Positions 44,701 through 57,059 of a DNA stretch of 64,000 bases are shown in pieces. How positions within the stretch are numbered: the first letter of the stretch is position 1; every line of letters begins with the position of its first letter. The position numbers were made by a program, and so were the translations under genes. The notes under the pieces were generated by a model. That model was not told the origin of the DNA and searched no databases. It was given only the letters and a program-made list of their open reading frames with translations. The stretch comes from Paguma larvata (Eukaryota > Chordata > Mammalia > Carnivora > Viverridae), in NCBI GenBank assembly GCA_030068075.1, contig CM057829.1, positions 82,761,132 through 82,825,131 on the forward strand, written 5' to 3'.

Positions 44701-47700
44701 AGCTTCTTTCAAGGTGGCCTTCCTTCTCGAACCTTGTTTTAGCTCTTTCCCAGCAGAGTGGAGGTCAGAATTCAGAGTTCCCGCTTAAACAGTGCAGTCC
44801 CAAAGGTCAGCAGGCTAGCTTTCTACCAATTTACAGAACAACTGGTTAACCCAGTAAAAGATACTGCTCTACACGACTAACATAATGTAGTTCGTAGTCG
44901 AATCTGTTATTAAAGCATACACATGCACCTGAAATCTGCATCCTTCGCATTTTAATTTGTTAAACAAAACTCTTCCTAATTTCTATCTCCTGTGCGTCTC
45001 TGGTCGGAATGCACCATAGAAGTGTTTTTAAGTCATTTAAACAGATTGAGGCAAGACGACATGAGGGAGAAAAGTAAAAGAGTCACCTTGTGCCGAACCC
45101 AAGAGAAGCAGGCACATAGAAGAAAGCGAGCAGGGAAAATCCAACTCCTCAAAATGACCATGTCTGCTTTTTAAGAACGGGAGAGGGCATCCGGCAGAAA
45201 ATAATTCCAGAAGTAGCTAAATTTGGGTTCTTTCTCCGGACTGATATTCATCCAGGAATATTGAGCTAGCTTGCAAATTTAGGAAAGACCAGAATGTGTC
45301 CTAATTTAAAAACGTTAACATAATGAAATTTGGCATACAATGTGTGTGGGAGTGTAGATGATTGGATTAGACGGTTTTAACATTTTACATGAAGAGTTGG
45401 ATTACTGGAAGTAACCAGTAACCACATATACAAACATCCCATAATTGCAACACTGCCTAATTATTTTTTAAAGTTTTAATTTCCTCAAGTAAGAATTCCC
45501 CTTAACACAATTAAATATTGTAGCTATTTACATTTGTGGAAGCAGGTTTCTTATCTTTTTTATTATCTTTTCTTTGGGGGAGGGGGAAGGGGCGGTGGGA
45601 CAAAGGGATTACCCAGGTTTTGGAGGGCATCTGTGAGAAACCCAACAGATCTAAAGTTCTTTCATCCCTGTCCTTAGCAAATCTCTAGCCTGGACAGGAC
45701 CAAGACTTATGGCGGCTTTTCTCGCTTGTAAAGAAGACCTACTCAACGAATCTGCCAAGCATGGCATGAAAAGGCAGGAGCAAAACCTGGTTCTCACTTT
45801 ACCCTCACGCTGCTGGACGCCGTTGAAAGAATTAATCTGAGCAGATTTAGGACTGAAGGCTTTACGTCCATATGGATTGGCAGTTGGTGAGACCTCGCTA
45901 TTAACGGTGCACAATTAATAAATAATATGTCTCTGTTTGCTTCAGTAGCTGTTCAAGCATTAAAAAGCTTATAAAAAGATTGCCTAGACAAAACCCCCAC
46001 ATATGGGCAAGGTCTTGATCCTTGCTGGATGTCTTCCATTCAGGAAGCCCATTTGCATTTTGCACGGTACATCGCCCCCCAAACACCAATTTGTTATTCA
46101 CTTTACCAAGACGGACCAGATGAGTTAGGTAGGTACACTTATCAGTGGTGCAAATAGATAAAATAAGTAAACAATCCAATAAATAAATAACTAAGTAGCA
46201 ATAAAAGTAAAAAGAACAACAGTATCGTGAAATGGAATGTCACTGCTCCAGTATAAAGGCAGAGCTTGGGGTCGGGCGGCTACCACTTACAGTGTGGACC
46301 TGTGGTTCCTCAGCATTTATGTTCTCCCGCATAATAAATGACCCGAATACACTCCTCCCATTCTAATTTCAGAAGCAAATTAAATTTCAAAATTAAAACA
46401 AATTTAATTTTCCCTGTCTCTTTTATAACACCTGTCTACAGCAGACCTTACCAAGAAAAACTGTAGGTTCTGTGATCCTAAGAGATTTTTGACCTGATTT
46501 AAACCTTGGGACTGAAAAGTATAAAGACCAATCAATGAAGGCTTCTGCTAAAATATCTCATCTAGCATATGTTAACTCATATTTGATGGCCACTCTGTGA
46601 CTGCAAAAGTTTTGTCCAAATTACATCAAACCCAATCCATGAACAGATACATTTTAATTATTTGTATCTTATACTGATAATAACGGAAAACGTGCAATGC
46701 CGTTTAAAGAATAATCTGATCCTCTTATAGTAACAGTAACTTTATAAATGAATTGAAATACAAATAAAATGGAAATGAAAACACCTAAACCCTATGTCTC
46801 TAAAAACTGGCTCACATATCATGGACATATGTTGACATTATAGAATATGGTATTATAAGGGTATCTTCATTCTCTCTTTCCATAATTCTTCCGGGTGAGA
46901 GTATATGCCTGAATTTTCTTTTTCTTTAATTTTTTTTTAATTTTAAGGGAACTCTTACTCTTTTACAAGTAAAACTTTCCAGGAAAGCCTATATGGCAGT
47001 ACAGTTACATGAGTGACATTTGCAAATATTGAGCATAATTCAGTTTCCTTTGAAATTGGTCACGGCTTTTCTACAAGAAATTCAGTTTAATGGATAGGTT
47101 GTAGTGAATCTGCAGACAAATCAGGTAATTTTAGATGTACTAAATAAAGTCCCAATTCTCTTTTACTCTTTATTGTATTACTCTGTAACACCCACAGTGA
47201 AGGCTAGCCTACGTTTAAAAGTATTACATTGTATTTCCTTTCAAAATTAGGACAATAATTTCATTATTTTGGTTGATTTATTAAATTTATTCAGTGCCAC
47301 AAAGTCTGGGCAAATGAACAAACACATTCATTAACGGGGGAAAAAAAACCAACCCTACAACTTCTTTCTCTGGAATAACGCTTCCTGGGCCTTCAGCAAA
47401 GCAATTACTGAAATAGTTGCCACATTCTCTTAGAAATTACATGGTTACCTGCAAACAAGACTTCGTGCAGGATTTTCAAATGCAGATTTCTAGGAGTAAC
47501 TTCTATTCAACTGAGAACCAGGAGAAATTACATTTTATATTGTAATGTAGATTTAGTGTAACCATGGTAAAATGGGGCAGGCTGGGAATCTTGTCAGTCA
47601 TTGCTTTATGGTTTAACTGCAGGAAAACACTTTAAAACAACACCCCCAGGACTGTCCTAAGCTCTTCTGTATTGTCAAGGTGTCAGAATACTACATCAGG

Positions 47701-48998
47701 TAGCCACTAACCTTAAAAGTGATTTATGACTCAGAAACACAACTAAAGATTAGTTAGGTTTTATCATTTTGAAAAACCACAGGAGAACATCTTTTAAAGT
47801 GTGTCTTTTTTTTTTTTTTTTCTGCTCTGAGCAATACAACCCACAACAGAGCAGTTAGCTCATAAAAAGAACATACATTATAAGAATGTTCTAAATTTTC
47901 ACGTTTTGTTTATATTTTATTGCTTTTACTTAAGTTAACATGTGGTACATTTTTACAAAGCCTGATTGTTCACATATTTAATTTCTATGCCCATAAAGCC
48001 ATATATTTTTAATACAATTCAGCCAGCAGGAAATGATCAGACTCTACTAAATATTTTAATATTAGCCTGAAGTTGTGAAGTGAAATATAAAAGGAAAAGT
48101 GGTTTTAGAGCCTGTGACATTTCACACTATTCCATCAGTAATAAAGATATATAAATCAACTTTCCAGGAATGTAATTTGGGAATTTTAAAATCCTAATAC
48201 CCGAGCCATGAAATAATTAATGAAATATGATCTGTAAAGTCAACAATGAACATAACACGAGAGTATATTTCTTTTTGTTACTAACCCCTTTTCATTATTA
48301 AGACAAAGAATTTTCATTTTCAGAGACGATCCATTCCTTACACAAACAGAAATCCTGGTGGTTTGTAAATTGAAATCCTATATTGTTCTCATGCCTGATA
48401 CACAAAACTTCTGTTCTAAATTTTAAGCATGTTTAAAAATTCACATCTCTGTTAACTAACAACACCATTTTTACATTTTCTTTTTTTCTCCTCCTTATAA
48501 ATTATTTGACTTTTAAGTTGTAATTCTGTATACATCCCAATTATAAGTCAAATGGAGGGGTGCTGATCATTCCAATCACATTAAATGGAGGGTTGTTGCA
48601 ACTTTTGTGTGGTAATCAGGAAACAGTCAAATAAAAAAAAATCCCGGAAATCGGTGTACTAAAGATTTTTAACTCCCAATTTCTGAAGCCAGGCTATAGC
48701 TGAGGGATGAGAAAAAAGTATAAGTACCTTTTTATATTTTTAAATAATGAAGGGAGGATCATCTCAGTGGACACTTCAAATACTCCTTTTTCATTTAAGA
48801 CCAGAAAACAAGTAATTGGTAGACATCTTGTAGACACTCTCACAGAGGATATTTTGTGAATATATTCACGTTAGAGAAGGATCCCATCTCTTAAGGATAT
48901 TTTATGGAACTGGTTTGTACCATCAGAAAACAGAACAAGAAAAATATATCATTTCTACTAAAGAGACCAATCACATTGGAGACACAATGTGTCATAGC
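41720..48998. other. Repeat-poor unique DNA
   Basis: In over 7 kb I recognise no SINE, L1, L2, MIR or LTR, only homopolymer runs (A16 at about 43199-43214, T18 at about 47804-47821). A locally CpG-richer patch lies at about 44256-44560 (for example 'gctcgccgtgtgcggcgaag' at about 44508). Frames at 44256-44531, 44358-44585, 45651-45914 and 45901-46179 run to 92 codons with no recognisable domain. The sequence could hold conserved non-coding elements, but conservation cannot be judged from one genome. Confidence 0.5.
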
Positions 48999-49017
48999 TT
49001 TAAAGTCAAATATTGAG

Positions 49018-49231
49018 GGGCACCTGGGTGGTTCAGTTGGTTAAGCGTCGACTTCAGCTCAGGTCATGATCTCTCGGTCTGTGAGTTCGAGTCCCATGTC
49101 GGGCTCTGTGCTGCCAGCTCAGAGCCTGGAGCCTGCTTCGGATTCTGTGTCTCCCTCTCTATCTCTGCCCCTCCTCAGCTAGTGCTCTGTCTCTCTCTCT
49201 CAAAGATAAAATTTAAAAACTTAAAAAAAAT
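49018..49231 (+). mobile_element. CAN-SINE, apparently young
   Basis: Head 'gggcacctgggtggttcag', B box 'gtgagttcgagtccc', intact body and CT tract. The TSD tttaaagtcaaatattgag at 48999-49017 and 49232-49250 is identical over 19 bases, the best preserved in the window. Confidence 0.96.
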
Positions 49232-49399
49232 TTTAAAGTCAAATATTGAGCAATGTCAGAAGAGAGATATTTCAGTGAGACTCAGTTCTTCTAAATGGGT
49301 GGGAGCTCTGTGGAAGGAATAAGGAAATCAGAGATACAGAAGCCAGGAAAGGACAGAATGGAAGGATTTGTACTAGTTTTTGGTGAAATGAGTATCTGA

Positions 49400-49885
49400 T
49401 CATTGCTATTCTGCTCTTTAAAAGTCTTCGATGTCTTCCTAATTTCCTAGATCTAACATGCTTTCTACATTCTGCTCTTTAATACAACCTATATCTTAAC
49501 CGCTTACAGATCCTTGAGTGTAAGCTGTGTCTACAGCTTTGCACACGCTTGGCCCCATGTTTGAAATGCCCTTTACTTCCTAGCCTGTCAGGAACTTCAA
49601 CTCCCCTCCGAGTCAGCTAACATGTCACCGACTGGGGCAAATCTTGTCTGGTCCACTTTAGATTTTGCGCTTTGTGCCAGCATTATAATTTGTGTGGATT
49701 TTTACTATATTTCTCAAAGTGTATTACAAATATTTATGTGTATCTTTTCTACCTCCTAGGCCTTAAACTCTTTACTAGAACAAAAATTAACTTATTTCCT
49801 ATATCTCTGATTCCTAACATAATGCATGATATGTGGTAGAGATACAATTCATTCTTGTTGAATTAATGAGTGGATAATGGAAGAA
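49400..49885 (+). repeat. L2 3' region
   Basis: Diverged but ordered: 'tttgaaatgccctttacttc', 'ggaacttcaactcccctcc', 'ccttaaactctttactag' and 'tgttgaattaatgagtgg' at the end. Confidence 0.65.
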
Positions 49886-50042
49886 TATTTGCTTAGGTAC
49901 CACCAGTTAGGGACATTACCAAATAACCAATAAAAAACAGAATTAAACATTTCATTTCAATGTTATATTTATTTTCTACTACCTAAGTCATTCTGTGAGG
50001 GTACTATGAAAAAAAAAATACTAGAGATGATAAAAAAAACAG

Positions 50043-50222
50043 GGGGGCACCTGGGTGGCTCAGTCGGTTGAGCATCTGACTTCGGCTCAGGTCATGATCT
50101 CACAGTTTGTGAGTTCGAGCCCCACATTGGGCTCACTGCAGTAAGCTTCTGATCCTCTGTCCCCTCTCTCTCTGCCCCTCCCCCACCAGCACTCACTCTT
50201 TCCAAAAATAAAGAAACATTAA
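50043..50222 (+). mobile_element. CAN-SINE, internally shortened
   Basis: Head 'gggggcacctgggtggctc', B box 'gtgagttcgagcccc', but the body between 'cattgggctc' and the CT tract is reduced ('actgcagtaagcttctgatc'). Flanks aaaaaacag / ataaaacag suggest a short TSD. Confidence 0.93.
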
Positions 50223-50298
50223 TAAAACAGATTAAAATCATCGTTGTGATAATCCAGTATTTGAGTCCACTTGCATATTTTTTAAATGTGCACAGAAG

Positions 50299-50514
50299 TG
50301 GGGGGCCTGGGAGGCTCAGTCGGTTGAGCATCCAACTTTGGCTCAGAACATGATCTCCGGTTCCTGTGTGGGTTTGAGCCCCGTGTGGGGCTCTGTGTTG
50401 AGAGCTCGGAGCCTGTAGACTGCTTTGGATTCTGTGTCTCCTCTCTCTCTGCCCCTCCCCTGCACGCAATCTGTGTCTCTCTCTCAAAATTAAAGAAACA
50501 TTAAAAAAAAACAT
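50299..50514 (+). mobile_element. CAN-SINE
   Basis: Head 'gggggcctgggaggctcag' with a mutated A box, B box 'gggtttgagcccc', CT tract and A-tail. The TSD is aaatgtgcacagaag (50284-50298) and taaagtgcacagaag (50515-50529). It lies 76 bp after the previous SINE in the same orientation. Confidence 0.93.
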
Positions 50515-50784
50515 TAAAGTGCACAGAAGATACATTATTTTCTCAAACACTTTAATCAACTGGATTGTATTTTTCTCTGCACATCACTGCTTTTTGACTA
50601 GACCACTTGAGTTCCATGATTATAAAAGTTATCTACCTACTCTCAGCTTTCTATCCGTTCAAGCATATTCTGCTAACAATCTCTAAGATGGCAGGAAAAC
50701 TAAATTGCTTTACTAGCTAATGCTGCAAAGTTACAAGCCTCCCAAACACATATACATGTATAATTTCTTGACAATAACGGCAAA

Positions 50785-50960
50785 ACATTAGTGAGCTCTC
50801 GCCTTGTGCCAGGCACTGTTGTAGATTCTTTATATGTACTCTCTCCTTTATGTCAGCAATTTATGAAGGCAAGTACTATTTTAAGCCCATTTTGAAGACA
50901 AGGAAACTGAAACACAGGAAGTTGCCCAAGGTCACATTGCTATTTAGTGAGCACGTGAGA
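50785..50960 (-). repeat. MIR SINE, reversed
   Basis: 'ccttgtgccaggcactgttg', 'cattttgaagacaaggaaac', 'tgaaacacaggaagttgcc' and 'caaggtcacattgctattta' give a clear reversed MIR. Confidence 0.85.
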
Positions 50961-51639
50961 AAACTAAGTCATAAGAAATTTACTCGAGAAGGTAAGAAAC
51001 TTATTTTTCACCTATCGACAACACAAGTTCTTCAGTGACTCTTCTTCCGTATTTACATATGCCATTAGCTATTTTTGAAATAACTCATTTTCTTTCTGAG
51101 CTCAACTCTAATGTCAGTAGAATGATTACTGTTTGATACAGAGGGAAAGAATACTCAAACACTATTTCTCATTTTAACCAGGTTTTCATTCATGAATCTA
51201 TGCATCTTCACCACAATCCTTTAAAAAAAAAAAGTCTTCTATGTTTTAAGAAAGCAAAAAAAAATGATTAATTAAATTTTGCAATAATGTTTTTAGCTAC
51301 ACTTCATATCCTATTGAGACTTTTTTGTATAACCAGTGTATAATTTATTATAGTTTTGTACATCTTGGAACTTAACTATATCAAATTTTGTAAATGCCAG
51401 GAGTTATATTATTTTGAACTTTGTTACATATTGCAATATACTTATTATATATATTTGCAGCCCTGACTGACTTGGTCCCTGGGCTTACACCCTAAGTCTT
51501 CAACTGCCAGCTGGGCCTCTCCAGAGATTTTCAACCATTACCTATATTTTAGTTGTCCAAAAATACATTCATTATCTTTTTCCAAATATAGTTCACACCT
51601 CAGATGGCTTTCTTCCTATCATTGACATAATAATTCTCC
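50961..51639. other. Unassigned AT-rich sequence
   Basis: Nothing recognised beyond an A run at about 51221-51233. Confidence 0.45.
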
Positions 51640-51800
51640 CAAGGTCCTAGCTCGAAACCTTGGAGTCATGCCTGACTTCATTCTCAATCACTCTCTTTAC
51701 AGACATTAAATCACCGTGCCCTTTCTCCATTGACTTCTATATTTTCCTTTTCTGTCCCACTTGACTTACCTTGATCCAGATCCTACCACAGCAGCAGAGA
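51640..51800 (+). repeat. L2 fragment
   Basis: 'gaaaccttggagtcatgcc', 'tgacttcattctcaatcac' and 'catcaccaagtc'-like 'cattaaatcaccgtgcc' resemble the L2 region upstream of the 3' end. Confidence 0.5.
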
Positions 51801-52929
51801 ACATTACTGGAAATGCACATTGACCTTCCAGAAAACTGCTTCGACACAGCTCTCTGAAACATTTAAAAGGAATATGGCCAATTAAATGATATCCCATATT
51901 TTTGTTTTTTGATACTTAGCATCTTTGGCTATTAGCACTTTGGCCATTTCTTATCTCTGTAAACATCTCCTGATCTATACTCTCCCAACAATTATTCTTC
52001 TATTCATCTTAATCACATTCCCAGTTGTTCACCTTTTTCCCTCTTAGTTTTGTTCTAAAGGGTCAGAGCTCTTTTTTCTTGCCATACCTTGGGCATCGTT
52101 TTGTCCTCAGGGCTCAAGCCCCCTCCTCCACAATGCTCTCACAACCATCCCATCATGTCTCTTCTCTTTCCCACTTACTTTCTGTGAGAAATACGCCCAC
52201 AGGCCCAATCAAAGAAGGGATGCAGAGTCTCAGAGCAGAGTGAAGTGAGACTTTGATCAACGTTTTTGCAAGAGCAGGTGTCTGATGGGCAGGCCCACTC
52301 AGAGCAGTTACTGCAGGTGCTTTGTCGCCTAGCATGAGTCCCTCCCCTGATTCTCATTGGTTGAGTACTACAGAGGTTGCAAGCTTACCCAGAAGCCACC
52401 TATACCCATGTAAAGCAAAAAGTAGTCCGATTGGGACAAATGGACTTTGCTTGAGGTGACACAGAGACTTCAGTTCTTTGGCACATGCTCATTGCAAAGC
52501 CCCTGAAAAATAAACTCACAAAATGGAGAAGGGAAGAAGCAGAAAGTGAAGTGTCTAAGGGTTTGGGACCCCACTGTGGGGGAGGGGTGGTTGTACATAG
52601 TTCTAGTAGGTTGTAAACCTATTGTTAACTAGATAGCACAGCTTTTATTTGGTATTTCTGAAAAATGAATAATGTCACTTAATTCTCACATTTCCCATGT
52701 CATTCGTTGGGCACTTATATGTAGCTCTCTACTTACAATTTATGGTTATGCATGACTATCTTACCTCCTTAACTGGGCTACAAATACTTAAAAGTAGGAT
52801 TTTTAAAAACGTAACTGTTTAGCCTTATACCTTGTATTTGTATGCAGAACCACTCTGCAACAATCCATCTGTTTATTAAATGTCATTGAGTGCACACTGT
52901 GTGCTTTTCTTTATATAACCAACAGTTAC
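51801..52929. other. Unassigned, GC-richer centre
   Basis: The 52190-52620 part is GC-richer, with a CCAAT-like 'ctcattggttgagtacta' and a G-rich run near 52575-52590. It could be an unrecognised LTR, but I cannot support that further. Confidence 0.4.
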
Positions 52930-53460
52930 TTTTTCCTAAAATGCAAAGTTTGGTCAGTTTATATCATGTTTAACCTCAAAAATCTTCAATGACTGTCAAT
53001 TTTCAATGGAAAATAGTCGTACTTTGGTGTGCATCACCTTAACCGTGGCATTTCCCTTTACAATTTTACACATATGTAGCATTCAAGTCCAAACACATAA
53101 TGTGCTGACTCCCGTATACCAGCTGCACTTTCATGAATTTTTCTGTTTTTGCTAATGAGAGTCCCTCACCTTAGAATTCCATACTCCTGTGAAATCCAAG
53201 CAAATTTTCTATGCTTCACTCAAAAGTTACTTTGTTGAAAAAGTTCCTTCCTCTTTGCTTCCAAAGCACTTTGCTTGCCCTCCTATTATAAAATATTATT
53301 CATATTTGCATTCCAGTCATGCATTCATGCATATTACATTGCTCGTACTAAATTGTAAGCCTCTTGAGGTCAGTTGCTGTGTAAAATATGTCTCTACAAC
53401 CCTGTCAATTTCTATCATTGCAGTGCAGCAAGCATGCAATGAATTTACACTAAATAATTT
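52930..53460 (+). repeat. L2 3' region
   Basis: 'cttcactcaaaagttactttg' parts, 'ttgtaagcctcttgaggtc' and a terminal 'gcaagcatgcaatgaattt' follow the L2 order. Divergence is high. Confidence 0.5.
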
Positions 53461-54739
53461 ATTCTTTATAATTTAATACAGGGTTCTATTTTCTAGTTTG
53501 GGTTCTGATACCGAATTGGTGAATATAGTTTTGTACTCTGTAGAAAGGAGAGTGGAACAGGTGCTCTTTGTAACTAAAGCATACAACTAACTAGCTCATT
53601 CTCTTCTTGTCTCTCACCAATGACTTTTTTTTTTTTTTAGCAATACAATTTGGTAATGTTTAGTTGGCATTCTAGCTTCTTAAGCTGGCAGTTGGAGTAG
53701 AGTCAGCTTGAGATAATTTTTAAACTTTGTCCTTGGTAGACTTTATATGCAATTCCCTGGTACTTTAGGGCCATCAAAGACTATTTCTGAGAACAATAGG
53801 ATTCTTCAAGTTCTAATGAGGTTCTCTAAGAGGCAGAGAGTTTATATTCACTGTTAGGCATTTGCTGTGCTCATTGGGGGTAATTCTGTCAGTTTTACAG
53901 AGTACAGTGAACAGCATAGCTTTCTTCATGTGCCTTAGCTGAATCATTTAAGAACTCTGCAATCCATCTCTTTGTGGTGAGATATACCATCAAATTCATT
54001 CCTGTCATCTTCACTGTGCTGTAGCACAACATTGTATCAAGCAAAAACAAAGACACCAAAAGTATCTGAAGTAACAAGGGATTAAGAGAATCATTTACAA
54101 AAATAATTTCTTTGTTTTGGAATCAGTTTAGAAACACATTTGGTTCTTGATATTTTTCCCTTAAACACTTTTATAACCACCTATACACAGCCCAGTGTAT
54201 GCAGTATAATGTCCAATTAGGATATAGTTTGCCATGAAATTCAGGGTTCACTTGAAATTATTGTGTTAGTAGAAGACAGCTCCATGGATAAATCGAGGGA
54301 TTCAGTAAACTTTATATCAACATGGTCTTTTTACTTTGGAGCATCAAAATTCACGGACCCAATATTGATTGTTTTTTTACCTAATCTGATTGAAGATTCT
54401 TTATTGGATTAAAATAAAATTCTAAAAAATTTAGAAGATCTATGTGATCATAGTTATCTCTGTACTAGCAGAATAGGTTCCTGAAAACATTTATGCCCCA
54501 TACATTATGCTTTCAAATGTACTGTATCAAAGAATTGCTCCTAATTTGAAATACCTGATTTACTCAGAATTAGTGTCAGACTCCACAGATTTAAGGACTC
54601 AGTCCGACAAGACTGCCTTCTCTTCAGAGGCCAGCAACAAGTAACAGAGCCCCAAAGTACCCACCTGTAATCAACTTGGTTACAAAGTCAGGGCTCCCCT
54701 CCTCACCCATTCAATACTTTGTTATAATGGGCAGTGGGA
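53461..54739. other. Unassigned sequence
   Basis: A T run lies at about 53627-53638. No gene or repeat recognised. Confidence 0.45.
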
Positions 54740-55290
54740 CTCAAGGAAACATTTTACTGATGTTGACAAGTCTATCGTAAAGGATATTTTAAAGGATAAA
54801 TATGAATGACCAGATGAAGAGATACATAAAACAAGGTCTGCAGAAGTCCTGAGAACAGGAGCGTCTTGTCCTTTGGAATGTGTACACTAATCTGAAAGCT
54901 CTTCATACCCCTTCTTTAAGGTTTTTATGGAGATTCCATTATACGGACATGATTGATTACATCATTGGCCATTGGTGATTAAATCACTCCTCCCCCTTTT
55001 CCCCTCCCTGGAAACTGGATTGGTGAGGGAGGGGAGGGTGTTGGAATGTCCAACCCTGTACCACTGGTTAGTTCCTCTAGCAGCCAACCCCCATCTTCTG
55101 AGAATCACTCCGTTAGAGCAAATGCAGGTATGGTTGAAAGGGGCTTGTCATGCAAAATGAAAGACACTCCTCTGACTCCTATCACTCAGAAAATTACAAG
55201 AGTTTTACGAGCTCTGTACCAGAAACAAAGGATGCAGACATTCTCAAATAAATCAAATCAAAAATACTATCAGGACAATTAAAACGATTA
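54740..55290 (+). mobile_element. ERV-type LTR, subfamily unassigned
   Basis: A characteristic series is present: 'gaccagatgaagagatacat', 'aaaacaaggtctgcagaagt', 'ctgaaagctcttcatacccc', 'aaggtttttatggagattcc', 'tcattggccattggtgatta', 'aagagttttacgagctctg'-like sequence. I recognise it from ERVL-group LTRs in mammals. There is no adjacent internal region, so it is probably a solo LTR. Short frames here (54972-55282) are incidental. Confidence 0.55.
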
Positions 55291-56589
55291 AAAAAAGGTA
55301 AGAAAAAGAGAAAACATGAGTAGTTTTGCCATGCATGATTTCAAAATCAAGTCCACTAATGCATGCTTACTTGCCTCGGTTTTGTGAAGGTCATTGAGTT
55401 CCCCAATAGGCTTTTACAATTTTCTGATTGGGATGGGAATTCCTTTCCTTAGTGCTTTAAATGGTGTGAGGACTGGGCATTACCAATATATTTTTTTTTT
55501 CTTTCTGGAATTGATAGATTTTTACGTCAACTTTCTTTTGTGTTTTAGCACAAGTGAATTTTTCTTTTAACATTTTTTTCCCTAAACAACTTTTATAGTT
55601 TTATAAGCATCTATTGTTTTCTATACTTTGGTGATTTTTTCACAATTTTAATTTTTATAATGCTAATTCCCTTGTTTATTCCTACTATCTAGTGTGTTAT
55701 TCAAGAAAATTCAAAGAAATGTTTTAAAAAAGTTCTTATTTTACAGACACATTTTTGCTGAGCTTTGAGGTTATGTGCCTTAGCTCTATTGAACAATACA
55801 TCCCCAAAATTTTAAAATAAGCCTATCAAAAACAAAAATGGTGATTTTTAAACACTTTTTTATGTTATAAATGAGCTATCATATACAAATATAACAAAGA
55901 AATTGAGAAAATATTCTCTGCTGTGTTTGCTTCTTTCTATTAGTCCTCTTGATTTTTAAATTAAATTCCAAAGAGAAAAGATAAGTATACAAAATTAGAA
56001 TTTCTATCGAACAATAGAATCATCCAGATGTTATTTTTTAATAGTTTTTATTATCAAATACAAAGTACCTCTCTCGAGTAAAATAATTCATATCTATATT
56101 TTTAAAATCAAAGAAAAAATAAAATAGTGAAGAAAAACACATTAAAAATTGTATTCTGTTTCTCCCTGTATTGTTTTCTTTCCCTAAGTAGGAACAGAAA
56201 CACTGTGAATCCAAGATGGTGAAACTTAAATTTAAATCATTGATTATTATCTTTTCAATTTCTCCTTTTGAATAAATTTCATCAATTTTTACATTGTTCT
56301 AATTATATGTTTTGGATTTAAATACCATTGAGGACAATTATTTCAGTTAAGTAATGTTACAATGTGTCAGCTTCACACTTAAAAAAATTATATGCATAAA
56401 GTCCCACCACTGAATACAATATGGACTTTCCAAGAATCAAATTCTTAAAAATCCATACACCAAGGTTTAATAAACATACACCTCAGATTTTCAAAAATTC
56501 TAAATTTTTATTATAGAATGTACTGTCATACTTCTAATTTACCTCTCAATTATTAGATAGAGATAACTCTGGATGTGTAATCTATAATA
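55291..56589. other. Unassigned AT-rich sequence
   Basis: Very AT-rich with no recognised repeat or gene. Confidence 0.45.
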
Positions 56590-57030
56590 TCTGGCAGCTA
56601 ATAATATTACAACATCTCTTGAGCAAGAGTCTAATGAGATGAGGATGGCAAAGAATATTTGAAATATTTCGAAGTCAGTGTCATAGTCAGGGACTTGCAC
56701 GTGGTCAGGTGGTTTTCCACTGCTGAGCACGTGGGCGAGAAGGAAGAGTAGAGAATGACAGCTAGATCCCTGATGTGGACAATTAGGTGAAAGTGATGTT
56801 TACATCTGATATAAAGAATAACATGTTATGATATTTTATTGGGAAGATGATGAGCTCTTCTTTAATATAGAAACCCTCGTGCTCATGGGATGCTCAAATG
56901 TAAAGTACACAGATTTGAGCCAGGGAGAAAATCAAGCACTGACTTTATCAGCATGTATATATTTAATTGAAGCCATGAAAAGGGGTGAGATCACCTAAGG
57001 ATAATGTGAAAAGAATAAGAAAAAATACTG
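56590..57030 (-). repeat. Possible L2 relic, reversed
   Basis: 'gaagccatgaaaaggggtg' with 'agatcacctaagg' matches the reversed L2 part 'aagccatgagactggatgag' only loosely. It ends where the L1 begins. Confidence 0.4.
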
Positions 57031-57059
57031 GAGAATATCAGAATGAAAGAGCATGTCAT

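Noticed and set aside
50092..50559. 155-codon minus-strand open frame
   Set aside because: It runs through two CAN-SINEs read backwards. The peptide consists of translated CT tract, B box and tRNA-like head.
52190..52620. Unrecognised LTR or promoter
   Set aside because: Only a CCAAT-like box and GC content support it. No ends, TSD or family landmarks could be found.
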